DNA of 64,000 nt, taken from the NCBI RefSeq assembly GCF_900143085.1, contig NZ_FRCZ01000001.1, positions 62,001 to 126,000 on the forward strand. Reading direction: 5' to 3'. This DNA is from Gracilibacillus kekensis. GTDB taxonomy: Bacteria > Bacillota > Bacilli > Bacillales > Amphibacillaceae. Numbering within the stretch: the first letter of the stretch is position 1; the number at the start of each line of letters is the position of its first letter. The notes under the pieces are model-generated. The model worked only from the letters and a program-made list of their open reading frames with translations. It was not told the origin of the DNA and did not search any database. Of the stretch, positions 9,277-17,647 are shown piece by piece. The position numbers were made by a program, and so were the translations under genes.

Positions 9277-9936
9277 TCAACTTTTCTTATACACATCTGT
9301 TGGAGTATGAATTTCTTGATTTCCGGAAACATATGGTGCAATTTCGTATTGTTGAAAGACAAGTGTAATCCCTTCATCTGTAAAATAAAAGGCTGTATCT
9401 TTCGTTAATTTAATATCTTCCTTCTTTAAATCTGGGTAAAAAATGTCTGGTCGCTCGATTGCATATTCCCATACATAATCTTGTACTGCTTTTTTTTGCT
9501 CATCAGTAGTTAAAATATCCGTTAAGTAAACGCGTTTACCTACTTCGATATCATAATTAAAAGATTGAACGGTGGTATTTCCGTGCGCCCCCCCACTAAA
9601 AATGTAATTACTGGTTACTATACTTAAACATGGAGATGTATTATATTTTACCTGATAATCGGTTTGGTAGTCCCCTTGAAAACCATACTTTTCCGCTTGT
9701 GTTTCATTCTCTTTTAATTCTTTATACGATTCTTTAATATATTTTTCGAAGTCTTTATTGATTTTTATTTCCATATCTTCGTTATCTACTTCAGAAACAA
9801 TTGGATATTTTAATTGTTCCATATCCTTAAACAATTCATCTGTTACAAGTGCGGTTTGACTTTTTGCAGATACAGATAAATTCACCCCCCCCATACACAG
9901 ACACAAAATTATGAACACACAACTCATTTTCTTCAA
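9277..9936 (-). CDS. Exported DUF3298/DUF4163 protein (RsiV/PdaC-like fold)
   Basis: Exported 219-residue protein. The signal peptide (about 1-24, ending VSA) is followed by a DUF4163-like N-terminal part and a DUF3298-like part containing FSGGAHGNT, the signature shared with anti-sigma RsiV and the N-terminus of deacetylase PdaC. No enzyme domain follows, so a binding or sensing role at the cell surface is more likely than catalysis. The TTG at 9936 is chosen because GGATG lies eight bases upstream, whereas the next ATG is too far from it. No hairpin terminator is visible before R1, whose own stems may serve. Function beyond the fold is unknown. Confidence 0.8.
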   Translation of the reverse strand: MKKMSCVFIILCLCMGGVNLSVSAKSQTALVTDELFKDMEQLKYPIVSEVDNEDMEIKINKDFEKYIKESYKELKENETQAEKYGFQGDYQTDYQVKYNTSPCLSIVTSNYIFSGGAHGNTTVQSFNYDIEVGKRVYLTDILTTDEQKKAVQDYVWEYAIERPDIFYPDLKKEDIKLTKDTAFYFTDEGITLVFQQYEIAPYVSGNQEIHTPTDVYKKS

Positions 9937-10051
9937 TTATCACACATCCTTTTTGTATAGGTTGTGTCATTTTCATGGAAACATGCATCGTTTTCTTTCT
10001 CTGTAAATGGGAATAAATGAATTATACCAAAAAAAAAAGAAGGTGTTACCA

Positions 10052-11221
10052 TTGACAATTGAACAGATTATTATTTTACTATTAATCGGCTATATTATAT
10101 TTACGATAGATACAAAACAAGAAAATTTTCCTGTTCCTACAATATTGGTAATAATCGGAATTTGTCTTGTCTTTGTGCCTTTTTTCGATTCCATTCAAAT
10201 TACTGAAAATATAATTTATCATATTTTCTTACCTGCTTTATTATTTGTTTCTGCTTATCAGTTTCCAATAAAAGATTTGAAAAAAAATGCAGGATTAATT
10301 TTGACATTGGCCACAATCGGAATCATAATTACAGTATTTTTATTAGGTACTTTGACATGGCTAATTGCACCAATAGGCTTTGCAAGTGCATTAGTAGTTG
10401 CTGCAATATTGACACCTACAGACCCAATCTCTGTTGTCTCTATTATTAAAAAAGCAACAGGTAATGACCAAATTGCTGATACGGTCGAAGGTGAATCAAT
10501 GTTAAACGATGGTACAAGTATTGTTTTATTTACAACATTATTTTCGGTTGCTAACCAAGAAAAAAGTTTTTCCCTTATATCTTTCTTAGGTGAATTTCTT
10601 CTCGTCTCACTTGGTGGGGTTGTGGTTGGATTGGTATGTGGTTATTTAGTCAGCAAAATTGTTCATTATTCCCATCACCGCCAATATCAAATTATGTTAA
10701 GTATCATTTTGGCCTATGGCTCATTTTTAATTGCTGAAGCGTTTCATGTTTCAGGTGTATTAGCAACCGTTGCTAGCGGAATGATGATTTCTTTTGAATA
10801 TGGACGTGCGATCAAGGAGGAGCACTTCCGAGAATCGTTAGATGGCTTTTGGAAAATTGTTGAGATTAGTTTGTTGGCTATATTATTTTTAGTAATTGGG
10901 ATAGAAATTACCGAATACATTGCCATCAATTTTTGGTTATATGCTTTAGTCATTTTTATTTTTATGATTATTGTGCGAATGTTTATTGTCTTTGTTATAA
11001 CAAAAGTAGTCCATCAATTACCATGGCAACATCAATTCCTAATTTCTTGGGCCGGCCTAAAAGGTTCTATGTCTGTTTTCTTAATCCTAACACTATATGC
11101 AAAAAATGCTAGCGGTATTGACAGTGAATGGATGGTAGCTGTAAGTTTTACGGTGGTGCTATTATCTTTAACCGTTCAGAGTCTGAGTATGGCCCCTATA
11201 TCAAGGAAACTTTTAAAATAA
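10052..11221 (+). CDS. CPA1-family Na+/H+ antiporter (NhaP/NhaK type)
   Basis: Integral membrane antiporter exchanging Na+ or K+ for protons, for pH and salt homeostasis. About 12 hydrophobic segments span the 389 residues, with the CPA1 signatures LTPTDPISVV and EGESMLNDGTSIVLF in the core ion path. There is no cytoplasmic C-terminal regulatory domain, so the protein ends with the transport domain. The TTG at 10052 is preferred because AGAAGGTG lies six bases upstream. An ATG at 10007 has no such site and would add a lysine-rich extension. It stands alone and fits the salt-adapted profile of the window. Ion preference cannot be read from sequence. Confidence 0.88.
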   Translation: MTIEQIIILLLIGYIIFTIDTKQENFPVPTILVIIGICLVFVPFFDSIQITENIIYHIFLPALLFVSAYQFPIKDLKKNAGLILTLATIGIIITVFLLGTLTWLIAPIGFASALVVAAILTPTDPISVVSIIKKATGNDQIADTVEGESMLNDGTSIVLFTTLFSVANQEKSFSLISFLGEFLLVSLGGVVVGLVCGYLVSKIVHYSHHRQYQIMLSIILAYGSFLIAEAFHVSGVLATVASGMMISFEYGRAIKEEHFRESLDGFWKIVEISLLAILFLVIGIEITEYIAINFWLYALVIFIFMIIVRMFIVFVITKVVHQLPWQHQFLISWAGLKGSMSVFLILTLYAKNASGIDSEWMVAVSFTVVLLSLTVQSLSMAPISRKLLK

Positions 11222-11320
11222 TAAATTCTCACATATATGCTTTCATATGCAGACGAAGCATTGTTCTTCAAATATCTGTGAAATGTGATACACTTTTTAT
11301 GAGATCAGGAGGGGATTTTC

Positions 11321-12037
11321 TTGGGACGAAATGGAACAATGAACGATGCCAAAATTAACAGTAACTATCTACAAGAAGAAATAGAAATAAAATGGTATGT
11401 TCCTGAAGGATTTACACCTTTTAAAGATTATCAACTATGTTTCATGCAAGATGGTGATGACTATTTTCAAATGGGACGTGTCGCAACATTAAGTGATCAG
11501 CTCCACGCAGAGGTGGAGATTGAACCAACGATATTTGTAGGGATCCATTATCAGGATAAATATGACCGGCAAGACAAATACCATCCTAACGGCAAGAAAA
11601 ACAATGATTATATCCAATTTCTTGTCAAAGAAGCTCTCCCATTCGTAGAAGATGCGTTGCATATTACGCCAGTTAAGCGAGCACTTATTGGTGATTCTTT
11701 GGCTGGTACGTTAGCCTTTATAGTAGCTAGTCAATTTCCTGATACATTCGATATTGTGATCATGCAATCACCATATGTGAATGAAAAAGTTCTAACTCAG
11801 GCTGAACATGTCAACAATTTTAGTAATTTAGAAGTATTTCATTCGATTGGAACAGAAGAAACAGAAGTACACACCACTTCCGGAGAGGTTTCTGATTTTT
11901 TAACACCTAATCGAACATTAAATCAGTTATTAGAAGGAAAGCTTAATACTTATCAATATGATGAATTTACTGGTAATCATACTTGGAAATACTGGCAAAA
12001 GGATTTAAAAAAAATTTTAATTGAGATGTTAGGATAA
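11321..12037 (+). CDS. yjcH: YjcH-like esterase family protein
   Basis: Alpha/beta-hydrolase of the putative esterase family, 238 residues, cytoplasmic. The nucleophile elbow is GDSLAG, with a catalytic-type His in GNHTWKYW near the C-terminus. The start is a TTG seven bases after a strong AGGAGGGG. The acetyltransferase gene yjcF follows 13 bp later. B. subtilis has the same pair with yjcG between them, and yjcG is missing here. The natural substrate of YjcH is not known. The family assignment is good and the ortholog assignment rests on similarity plus this neighbourhood. Confidence 0.85.
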   Translation: MGRNGTMNDAKINSNYLQEEIEIKWYVPEGFTPFKDYQLCFMQDGDDYFQMGRVATLSDQLHAEVEIEPTIFVGIHYQDKYDRQDKYHPNGKKNNDYIQFLVKEALPFVEDALHITPVKRALIGDSLAGTLAFIVASQFPDTFDIVIMQSPYVNEKVLTQAEHVNNFSNLEVFHSIGTEETEVHTTSGEVSDFLTPNRTLNQLLEGKLNTYQYDEFTGNHTWKYWQKDLKKILIEMLG

Positions 12038-12050
12038 GGAGAAATTGAAA

Positions 12051-12473
12051 ATGGAAATAAAAGTGGTTAACTCTGAACAAAAGTTGCAAGATGCCTATCA
12101 AGTACGCTCTACAGTCTTTGTTGAAGAACAAGGCGTCCCTGAAGAATTGGAAATTGATGATTTGGAGAAAGAAGCGATACATTTTGTTGGTTACCAACAG
12201 GGAAAACCTGTGGCAGCAAGTAGAATGCGATTTGTCGAAGATTACGCAAAATTAGAACGTGTCTGTGTATTAGAAACTTTTCGAGGAAAAGGGTATGGCA
12301 AAGATATCATTTTTTTTATGGAGAAGGTAGCAAAAGAGAAAGGGTTGGACAAAACGAAGTTAAACGGTCAAACTCATGCTGAGGCGTTTTATCAATCTCT
12401 TGGATATAAGACCATTTCAGGTGAGTTTATGGATGCTGGCATTCCGCATGTCTCCATGATGAAATCCTTGTAA
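12051..12473 (+). CDS. yjcF: GNAT family N-acetyltransferase YjcF
   Basis: Cytoplasmic acetyl-CoA-dependent acetyltransferase of 140 residues. The acetyl-CoA loop is RGKGYGKD within LERVCVLETFRGKGYG, and the C-terminal FYQSLGY strand-helix is typical of the fold. The N-terminal VRSTVFVEEQGVP motif is characteristic of the YjcF subgroup. The ATG at 12051 is chosen since the AAGGAG site nine bases upstream is too close to an in-frame TTG at 12045. Probably co-transcribed with yjcH, and the pair ends at a clear terminator. The substrate is unknown. Confidence 0.88.
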   Translation: MEIKVVNSEQKLQDAYQVRSTVFVEEQGVPEELEIDDLEKEAIHFVGYQQGKPVAASRMRFVEDYAKLERVCVLETFRGKGYGKDIIFFMEKVAKEKGLDKTKLNGQTHAEAFYQSLGYKTISGEFMDAGIPHVSMMKSL

Positions 12474-12505
12474 TTGAAGAAATCAACTTCCTATATTATG
12501 CAATG

Positions 12506-12546
12506 AGAGTTCCGGATGAATAAGTCATACGGAACTCTTTTTTATA
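12506..12546 (+). terminator. Terminator of yjcH-yjcF
   Basis: A perfect 9-bp stem AGAGTTCCG / CGGAACTCT is followed by a run of T. It begins 33 bp after the yjcF stop. Confidence 0.9.
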
Positions 12547-12657
12547 AACACTATATTCGCCTTTTCTTGTTTCTCTTACCAAACTATATGTATGTATTTA
12601 TTGATTTTTGTACATGCTGATAAAAAATAAATAAGCATAAAGGTAGGAGAAACAAAG

Positions 12658-13332
12658 ATGGAATATCGTTCTATTTTTATCGAAACCGTTTTTGGTTTTA
12701 TTATGTTATTTGTTCTTGCCAAACTATTAGGGAAAACACAAATTAAACAGTTAACTGCGTTTGATTTCATTTCGGCCCTTATTCTTGGTGAGTTAGTTGG
12801 GAATGCCTTATATGATAATGAAGTAGGAATAAGACAAGTCGGTTTTGCAGTCGCTATCTGGGGTGCATTATTATATATCACTGAATTAACGACACAAAAA
12901 TTCAAAAAAACCCGAGCCGTTTTAGAAGGTCGCCCATCGATGGTGATTCATAAAGGAAACATTCAAAGAGAGGAAATGAAAAAATCTAAACTGGACATGA
13001 ATCAACTATTACACTTATTACGTTCTAAAGATGTATTCTCTGTACAAGAAGTAGACTATGCTATTCTGGAATCAGATGGTACCGTCTCCGTATTGAAAAA
13101 ATCAGCAGATCAACAACCGACTAGAACGGACTTTAAATTACCAAAAGAACAAGTTTATTTGCCATTTATGGTCATAAATGATGGGGAACCAATCATAGAC
13201 AGTCTAAAAGAGATAGGTAAAGATGAACAATGGTTAAAGAAGGAATTAAAGAAACAAAAAATTAATTCTGTTGAGGAAGTATTTTATGCAGAGTTTACTA
13301 AAGATAATCAACTGTTCGTACAAAGTAATTAA
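12658..13332 (+). CDS. DUF421 membrane protein (YetF/YkjA family)
   Basis: A 224-residue protein with three N-terminal membrane helices (about 8-80) followed by a DUF421 cytoplasmic domain of two beta-alpha units, where GRPSMVIHKGNI is the family hallmark. B. subtilis has several paralogs (YetF, YkjA, YdfR and others). Family members have been linked to spore and membrane functions but lack a firm biochemical role. The ATG is preceded by GGTAGGAG. The gene is monocistronic and convergent with the next one. Ortholog choice among the paralogs is uncertain. Confidence 0.85.
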   Translation: MEYRSIFIETVFGFIMLFVLAKLLGKTQIKQLTAFDFISALILGELVGNALYDNEVGIRQVGFAVAIWGALLYITELTTQKFKKTRAVLEGRPSMVIHKGNIQREEMKKSKLDMNQLLHLLRSKDVFSVQEVDYAILESDGTVSVLKKSADQQPTRTDFKLPKEQVYLPFMVINDGEPIIDSLKEIGKDEQWLKKELKKQKINSVEEVFYAEFTKDNQLFVQSN

Positions 13333-13355
13333 AGGTATCGTCTACTAATTCGAGA

Positions 13356-13388
13356 AAAAAAGAAGCCAGTGCTTGAGGCACCTGGCTA
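13356..13388 (-). terminator. Terminator overlapping the stop of the 93-aa gene
   Basis: On the minus strand AGCCA-g-GTGC pairs with GCAC-TGGCT, followed by TTCTTTTTTTCTC. The stem includes the stop codon. Confidence 0.75.
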
Positions 13389-13667
13389 CACTTTTGCCTG
13401 AAAGTTTACACCTTTTCCGGTAACTTCAGCATAAATCTTTTGTTTTGGATGATAATTCTCTTCTTCGGGAATTCGGTTCATATTTCTTTGTTTTGTTTTC
13501 GGAATATACTTTCTTTTTTGTTCTTCTTTGGATCGTTCTTGCTTATAACGCATGCTGAACTGGATTGGGTGTAACTTTTCAATTGGAAATGGGTCTCGCT
13601 CATTTTTGGTAACACGATTATGATATTGCTGATACTGATAATTCTCAACAGGCATAATGTAACCCAT
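13386..13667 (-). CDS. Hypothetical hydrophilic protein, 93 aa
   Basis: Not recognised. A very hydrophilic, Lys/Glu/Gln/Tyr-rich protein with N-terminal MGYIMPVENYQYQQYHNRV, no signal peptide and no membrane helix. Probably largely disordered. The ATG at 13667 follows GGGGAGGGAG, a strong site, while an ATG seven codons upstream lies inside or before that site. It sits next to the spore coat genes, and Tyr/Gln/Lys richness is common in coat-associated proteins, but that link is only inference. Confidence 0.6.
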   Translation of the reverse strand: MGYIMPVENYQYQQYHNRVTKNERDPFPIEKLHPIQFSMRYKQERSKEEQKRKYIPKTKQRNMNRIPEEENYHPKQKIYAEVTGKGVNFQAKV

Positions 13668-13792
13668 TTTTTCTCCCTCCCCTTTCATGCTATTAATATT
13701 CTATACCCATTATTTCGAAAGTTTAATCATTTTTTTGTAGGGTTATACTCAACATAATTCTATTCGTCGATCTACTTTTCCTGCATACAAAG

Positions 13793-13833
13793 AAAAAAGA
13801 TAGCTTATTTCTATAAATTATAGAAAGCTATCT
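13793..13833 (-). terminator. Terminator of the small acidic coat-region gene
   Basis: AGATAGCTT and AAGCTATCT form the ends of a stem with an A/T-rich centre. The minus-strand side is followed by TTTTTTCTTTG. Confidence 0.8.
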
Positions 13834-13844
13834 GTTTAACGGTT

Positions 13845-14057
13845 TTAGATCCAGGAAAATGGTGGTCTATCATCTTTGTCTTCTTCAGAGCCTTCTTCTT
13901 CCTCTTTCTCTTCCAAAATCTCTTCTTCAACTTGTTCTTCTTCCTCGATTGCTCGAGGTCCAAAGAAAGGATCTTGACGGCGAGTTGGTTCAATACGAAC
14001 ATTATCCGCTTTAATAACGAGATCTTTCACATAAATGACTTTCTTTTTGTCTGACAT
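13845..14057 (-). CDS. Small acidic protein next to cotO, 70 aa
   Basis: Not recognised by family. The N-terminal third is basic and ordered-looking (SDKKKVIYVKDLVIKADNV), followed by RQDPFFGPR and a run of about 20 mostly Glu residues, ending PPFSWI. GAAGGAG lies eight bases before the ATG at 14057, and the upstream GTG (14066) overlaps that site. It follows cotO on the same strand after about 100 bp, so co-expression in the mother cell and a place in the spore coat are plausible but unproven. Confidence 0.65.
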   Translation of the reverse strand: MSDKKKVIYVKDLVIKADNVRIEPTRRQDPFFGPRAIEEEEQVEEEILEEKEEEEGSEEDKDDRPPFSWI

Positions 14058-14157
14058 ACTGTTCACTCCTTCGTTCTTTTATATTAAGATTTAGTGTAGA
14101 TCAAATAGTCGTTACATCATATTCAAATTCACCATATTAGTGTCTATGACTGTATTA

Positions 14158-14562
14158 TTAAAAGCCAATTAAATTTATTTCTTTGATATGATCGATAGGT
14201 ATCGAAACTGGCGCTTGCTTGCTTGCTACTTTCACCATCACCATTTGATTCTGAAAATCTTCTATAATCCCAACATATTTTTTCCTCTCTGTTTGGAGCT
14301 CACACTTCACTTTTGGCACATGAAAAGGCATTGATGCAAAATAAATTACTTTTTCCTTTAAAGTCATATCCTTAAATTTCTTTTTATCTAGTTGATCAGA
14401 AGCAACTTTCTGCTTTTTTACGATTTCGTCATTTTCTTCTCTCTTTTGATATTTGTTAGTTGATTGATAATAAGATTGCATCGATCGAGAAGGTTCCGCC
14501 AAATCGGGTTGCGTTATATATAACTTTGGCAGTTCTTTATTGGTTTGCACGGAGTCCACCAC
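14158..14562 (-). CDS. cotO: Spore coat morphogenetic protein CotO
   Basis: Mother-cell protein that in B. subtilis acts with CotH in late outer-coat assembly. The recognisable conserved block is C-terminal: MTLKEKVIYFASMPFHVPKV, then a YVGIIEDFQNQMVMVKV strand pair and the ending IDHIKEINLIGF. The N-terminal half is poorly conserved and Gln/Lys-rich. At 134 residues it is clearly shorter than the B. subtilis protein (about 227). The start is a GTG nine bases after GGAGG. The leader carries a 30-base motif shared with fabI. Divergent cotZ next door supports the call. Confidence 0.85.
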   Translation of the reverse strand: MVDSVQTNKELPKLYITQPDLAEPSRSMQSYYQSTNKYQKREENDEIVKKQKVASDQLDKKKFKDMTLKEKVIYFASMPFHVPKVKCELQTERKKYVGIIEDFQNQMVMVKVASKQAPVSIPIDHIKEINLIGF

Positions 14563-14592
14563 TTTAAAATACCTCCTTTATTGTTTACACAC

Positions 14593-14622
14593 TTATCACG
14601 GTGTAATCGTCCATAATATCCC
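14593..14622 (-). repeat. Leader motif shared with fabI, copy 1 (upstream of cotO)
   Basis: A 30-base sequence (plus strand TTATCACGGTGTAAT then CGTCCATAATATCCC) lies 30 bp upstream of the cotO start. It matches the segment at 19049-19077 with one substitution and one single-base gap. Its meaning is unknown. Confidence 0.8.
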
Positions 14623-14792
14623 AATTTAAGATTTACTAAATGGGAACTTCCTGATGCGTTTTGAAAGTCTAAAACTCCCACATCTGGAAGTCTCATTATA
14701 TATATATGTTACATGCCTATGACGTGTGAGAAAAAATATATAAGCAATTAGGGTAAAACAAGGCATTTGTCTATACGAAAATACACATCAAT

Positions 14793-14801
14793 CATAGATT
14801 A
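14793..14801 (+). promoter_or_regulatory. Candidate sigma-K -10 element for cotZ
   Basis: CATAGATTA matches the CATAnnnTA core of sigma-E/sigma-K -10 elements and lies 41 bp before the cotZ start. The -35 region is not clear. B. subtilis cotZ is transcribed by sigma-K. Confidence 0.35.
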
Positions 14802-14842
14802 TTAGTGTTAACGAAATCTTTTTACTGAAGGAGTGTAGTAGA

Positions 14843-15337
14843 ATGGGCAAAAATTGCCATGATGACAATAACGTAGAAGCAACAAAGAACTGTGTATGTG
14901 ATGTTGTTCGTACCATTGCAGATGCACAAGATAATGTAGTAGATCAGCAATGTGATGTAAGTTGTGCACAATCGATTCGTGATTTAGTTTCACCGGTATC
15001 AGGAAATGGTTTAGACACTGTACCTTTTATTTTATATGATAAAAAAGGGAAACCATTTAAAGGATATGGTGCTGAAGTTCGTGCACAAGGTGGGGGTCCT
15101 GCTCGCTTTGATTGCTATGACAGTTTTATTTTCCGTGTCAATGAAGTAGATGATAAAGATTGCTGTGCGGTATTAGAATTATTAGTATTCGACAATGATG
15201 AGTCTGCTGGTCATGATCCGTGTGATCAAATTGACAATGAACAAGTTTCAGATTTGGAACGTACAGGTATTTGTATTACTGTAGATTTAAATTGTTTCTG
15301 TGCTATCACATGTTTACCAGCAGTATCTGTTCTTTAA
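14843..15337 (+). CDS. cotZ: Spore coat/crust protein CotZ (CotY/CotZ family)
   Basis: Cysteine-rich 164-residue structural protein of the outermost spore layer, made in the mother cell and able to form disulfide-linked sheets. Many Cys are spread through the chain (CVCDVV, CDVSC, FDCYDSF, DCCAVLELLVFD, LNCFCAITCLP). The central VPFILYDKKGKPFKGYG and the C-terminal TGICITVDLNCFCAI are family signatures. An AAGGAG site precedes the ATG. Only one CotY/Z copy is present, with no cotX, cotV or cotW beside it, unlike B. subtilis. It diverges from cotO and ends at a strong terminator. Confidence 0.92.
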   Translation: MGKNCHDDNNVEATKNCVCDVVRTIADAQDNVVDQQCDVSCAQSIRDLVSPVSGNGLDTVPFILYDKKGKPFKGYGAEVRAQGGGPARFDCYDSFIFRVNEVDDKDCCAVLELLVFDNDESAGHDPCDQIDNEQVSDLERTGICITVDLNCFCAITCLPAVSVL

Positions 15338-15349
15338 AAGCATTTGCTG

Positions 15350-15386
15350 AAAACTCTTCCGACTGAACAGTTGGAAGAGTTTTTTT
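15350..15386 (+). terminator. Terminator of cotZ
   Basis: A perfect 10-bp stem AAACTCTTCC / GGAAGAGTTT is followed by TTTTTT. Confidence 0.92.
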
Positions 15387-15563
15387 GATTTGTCACAGAC
15401 AATTAATAAAAATTCTCTTTATTAACCTTTAGACTTGCTTTAATACATACGTATTTGGTAAAATCCGATGCAGTGTGTCGCAAAATGAATACTTTGTGAC
15501 AGAATAGGGTAAGGTATATTGTGCACTCATACACAAAACTTCAAGATTTGAAAGGATGGTTTT

Positions 15564-17102
15564 ATGCAAAAAGTATCAAAGGTATTTTTTATTTCACTTG
15601 CAATTTCACTCTTATTCATCATCTGGGGAGTAATACCTGCAGATGTATGGCCAAACTGGAACTTAGATACCGTGACTACCCTTATTCAAGGCTTTCTTGT
15701 TACACGTTTTGGTTGGTTTTATTTATTAGTAACTACAGGCTTTTTAATTTTTGCTATTTTCCTAATTGTATCAAAGTACGGTAATATTGTACTTGGGAAA
15801 GATGGGGACAAACCTGAATACAACTACTTAACATGGTTTGGTATGTTATTTAGTGCCGGTATGGGTATTGGTCTTGTTTTCTGGGGGGCTGCTGAACCTA
15901 TTTGGCACCTTCACCTACCACCATTTCCAACAGAAACAGAAGCAGAAGCTGCCAGAGTTTCCATGCAACACAGCTTTTTCCATTGGGGCTTCCACCCATG
16001 GGCAGTGTATGCTACTTTAGCATTAGCACTTGCATATTTTCAGTTTAGAAAGGACGAGCCGGGTTTAATAAGTAGCACTTTAAAGCCTCTTTATGGTAAC
16101 AAAATGAATGGGGGATTTGGAACCTTGATTAACGTCATTGCAGTTTTTGCAACTGTATTTGGTGTTGCTACTTCATTAGGATTAGGCGCTCAACAAATTG
16201 GCAGCGGGATAGAATTTGTCTCAGGAAATATTGCAAATACCATTTATTTGCAATTAATTATTATTGCAGTTGTTACCGTATTGTATATGATGTCTGCTTT
16301 GACTGGACTAAATAGAGGAATTAAGATACTTAGTACGACGAACATCGTAATAGCTATTTTATTGATGTTTTTCTTACTTTTCACAGGTCCTACAAACTTT
16401 ATTATGAATTTCTTTACAACAACATTAGGTTCTTACATTTCTAATCTGCCAGAAATGAGTTTCCGAATGGCTCCTTTTAATGAAGAAAATGCTACATGGT
16501 TAGAAGATTGGACCATTTTTTATTGGGCATGGTGGATTGCCTGGGCACCATTTGTAGGTATGTTTATTGCCCGAGTTTCACGTGGACGTACTGTTCGTGA
16601 ATTTGTTGTTGGGGTATTATTAGTACCGACAATATTTGGCGCATTATGGTTTAGTGTATTTGGCGGTTCTGCTATCCATCTAGAAATGAATGAAGGTATA
16701 GACATTTACAGTATTGTTAATGATGCAGGATCAGAAGCAGCTTTATTTACGGTATTAGAAAACTTCCCTTTAACTGGAATCATGGCTGTTTTAGCCGTAT
16801 TGTTAATTAGTACTTTCTTTATTACATCGGCAGACTCGGCAACTTTTGTATTAGGAATGCAAACGACAAATGGTGATCTTAATCCAGATATTAAAGTGAA
16901 AGTGATCTGGGGTGTCGTACAATCAGGTACTGCTGCAGTCTTGTTATGGCAAGGTGGACTAGCAGCATTACAAACTGCATCCATTATTGCAGCATTTCCA
17001 TTTGCAATCATTATGATCATGATCGTCTTATCTGTTATCAAGGCGTTTAGAGAAGAAGGAAAATTATATGAACTAAAACGTAGAAAAAGAGAAAAAAATT
17101 AA
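15564..17102 (+). CDS. BCCT family compatible-solute transporter (OpuD-like)
   Basis: Secondary transporter, probably Na+-coupled, importing glycine betaine or a related osmolyte. The 512 residues form about 12 membrane helices. Family marks are the glycine-rich segment FSAGMGIGLVFWGAAEP and the Trp-rich substrate-site helix FYWAWWIAWAPFVGMFIARVSRGRT. The C-terminal tail is short and basic (ELKRRKREKN), as in osmosensing members. It lies alone between cotZ and yuxK, where B. subtilis has other coat genes, and suits a salt-exposed life. Substrate choice (betaine, choline, ectoine) is not resolved. Confidence 0.93.
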   Translation: MQKVSKVFFISLAISLLFIIWGVIPADVWPNWNLDTVTTLIQGFLVTRFGWFYLLVTTGFLIFAIFLIVSKYGNIVLGKDGDKPEYNYLTWFGMLFSAGMGIGLVFWGAAEPIWHLHLPPFPTETEAEAARVSMQHSFFHWGFHPWAVYATLALALAYFQFRKDEPGLISSTLKPLYGNKMNGGFGTLINVIAVFATVFGVATSLGLGAQQIGSGIEFVSGNIANTIYLQLIIIAVVTVLYMMSALTGLNRGIKILSTTNIVIAILLMFFLLFTGPTNFIMNFFTTTLGSYISNLPEMSFRMAPFNEENATWLEDWTIFYWAWWIAWAPFVGMFIARVSRGRTVREFVVGVLLVPTIFGALWFSVFGGSAIHLEMNEGIDIYSIVNDAGSEAALFTVLENFPLTGIMAVLAVLLISTFFITSADSATFVLGMQTTNGDLNPDIKVKVIWGVVQSGTAAVLLWQGGLAALQTASIIAAFPFAIIMIMIVLSVIKAFREEGKLYELKRRKREKN

Positions 17103-17113
17103 CAAAGTGAACC

Positions 17114-17148
17114 AAAACCCCACTTTTTAGTAATAAAGTGGGGTTTTT
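17114..17148. terminator. Bidirectional terminator between the BCCT gene and yuxK
   Basis: AAACCCCACTTT pairs with AAAGTGGGGTTT, with T-rich flanks on both strands. It sits in the 44 bp between two convergent stops. Confidence 0.9.
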
Positions 17149-17542
17149 AGTCGATAAAACGTTCCCGATCCTCAGGACTGGGCAACATACAAGAATCTTT
17201 TTTACCGAACCAGCGATAGCGATTTTTCGCAATAATTTGATATACTTTATCTCGTAAGATTTTTGGAATCAGTAAAAATATCGAAAAGACTGGATATAGT
17301 CGATGTAAGGATTTTGCTATGTTAAGAGCAGCAGTTGATTTTGTATAATATCGATTATCTTTAATTAAGACTATGCTGTCGATATCGTTTGGGACATTAT
17401 ATTTTGAAATCAGTTTTTGTCCAACTTCACTTTGCAATGAGGCAAATTGAAATTTTTGATGTGGATCTCGCTTAATGATAAATTGAACACTGCTACTACA
17501 GAAATTACAGACACCGTCAAATAAAATGATGCGTTTCATCAT
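17147..17542 (-). CDS. yuxK: DCC family thiol-disulfide oxidoreductase-like protein YuxK
   Basis: Small cytoplasmic thioredoxin-fold protein of about 131 residues, DUF393. The name-giving motif is FDGVCNFC near the N-terminus, carrying the CxxC pair. The middle IVLIKDNRYYTKSTAAL and the C-terminal DCC-family YRWFGKKDSC are typical. The ATG at 17542 is preferred because AAAGGTGAG lies five to eight bases upstream, and an in-frame GTG two codons earlier overlaps it. Redox role is inferred from the family; no partner is known. Element R2 lies between its start and fabI. Confidence 0.88.
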   Translation of the reverse strand: MMKRIILFDGVCNFCSSSVQFIIKRDPHQKFQFASLQSEVGQKLISKYNVPNDIDSIVLIKDNRYYTKSTAALNIAKSLHRLYPVFSIFLLIPKILRDKVYQIIAKNRYRWFGKKDSCMLPSPEDRERFID

Positions 17543-17647
17543 AATCACTCACCTTTTCTTAATTATATCAAAGTATATGGTGACCTGCATATAAATGAGA
17601 TTGGGACATAAATAACCTCTTAATTTCTAACATGTATGATGTATTGT

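Noticed and set aside
8964-9408. Three overlapping plus-strand open frames of 60-65 codons in and after R1
   Set aside because: They lie in the repeat element or antisense to the DUF3298 gene, have no ribosome sites, and their sequence is explained by the repeated arms.
13845-14066. GTG at 14066 as start of the 70-residue acidic protein
   Set aside because: It overlaps the GAAGGAG ribosome site; the ATG at 14057 has proper spacing.
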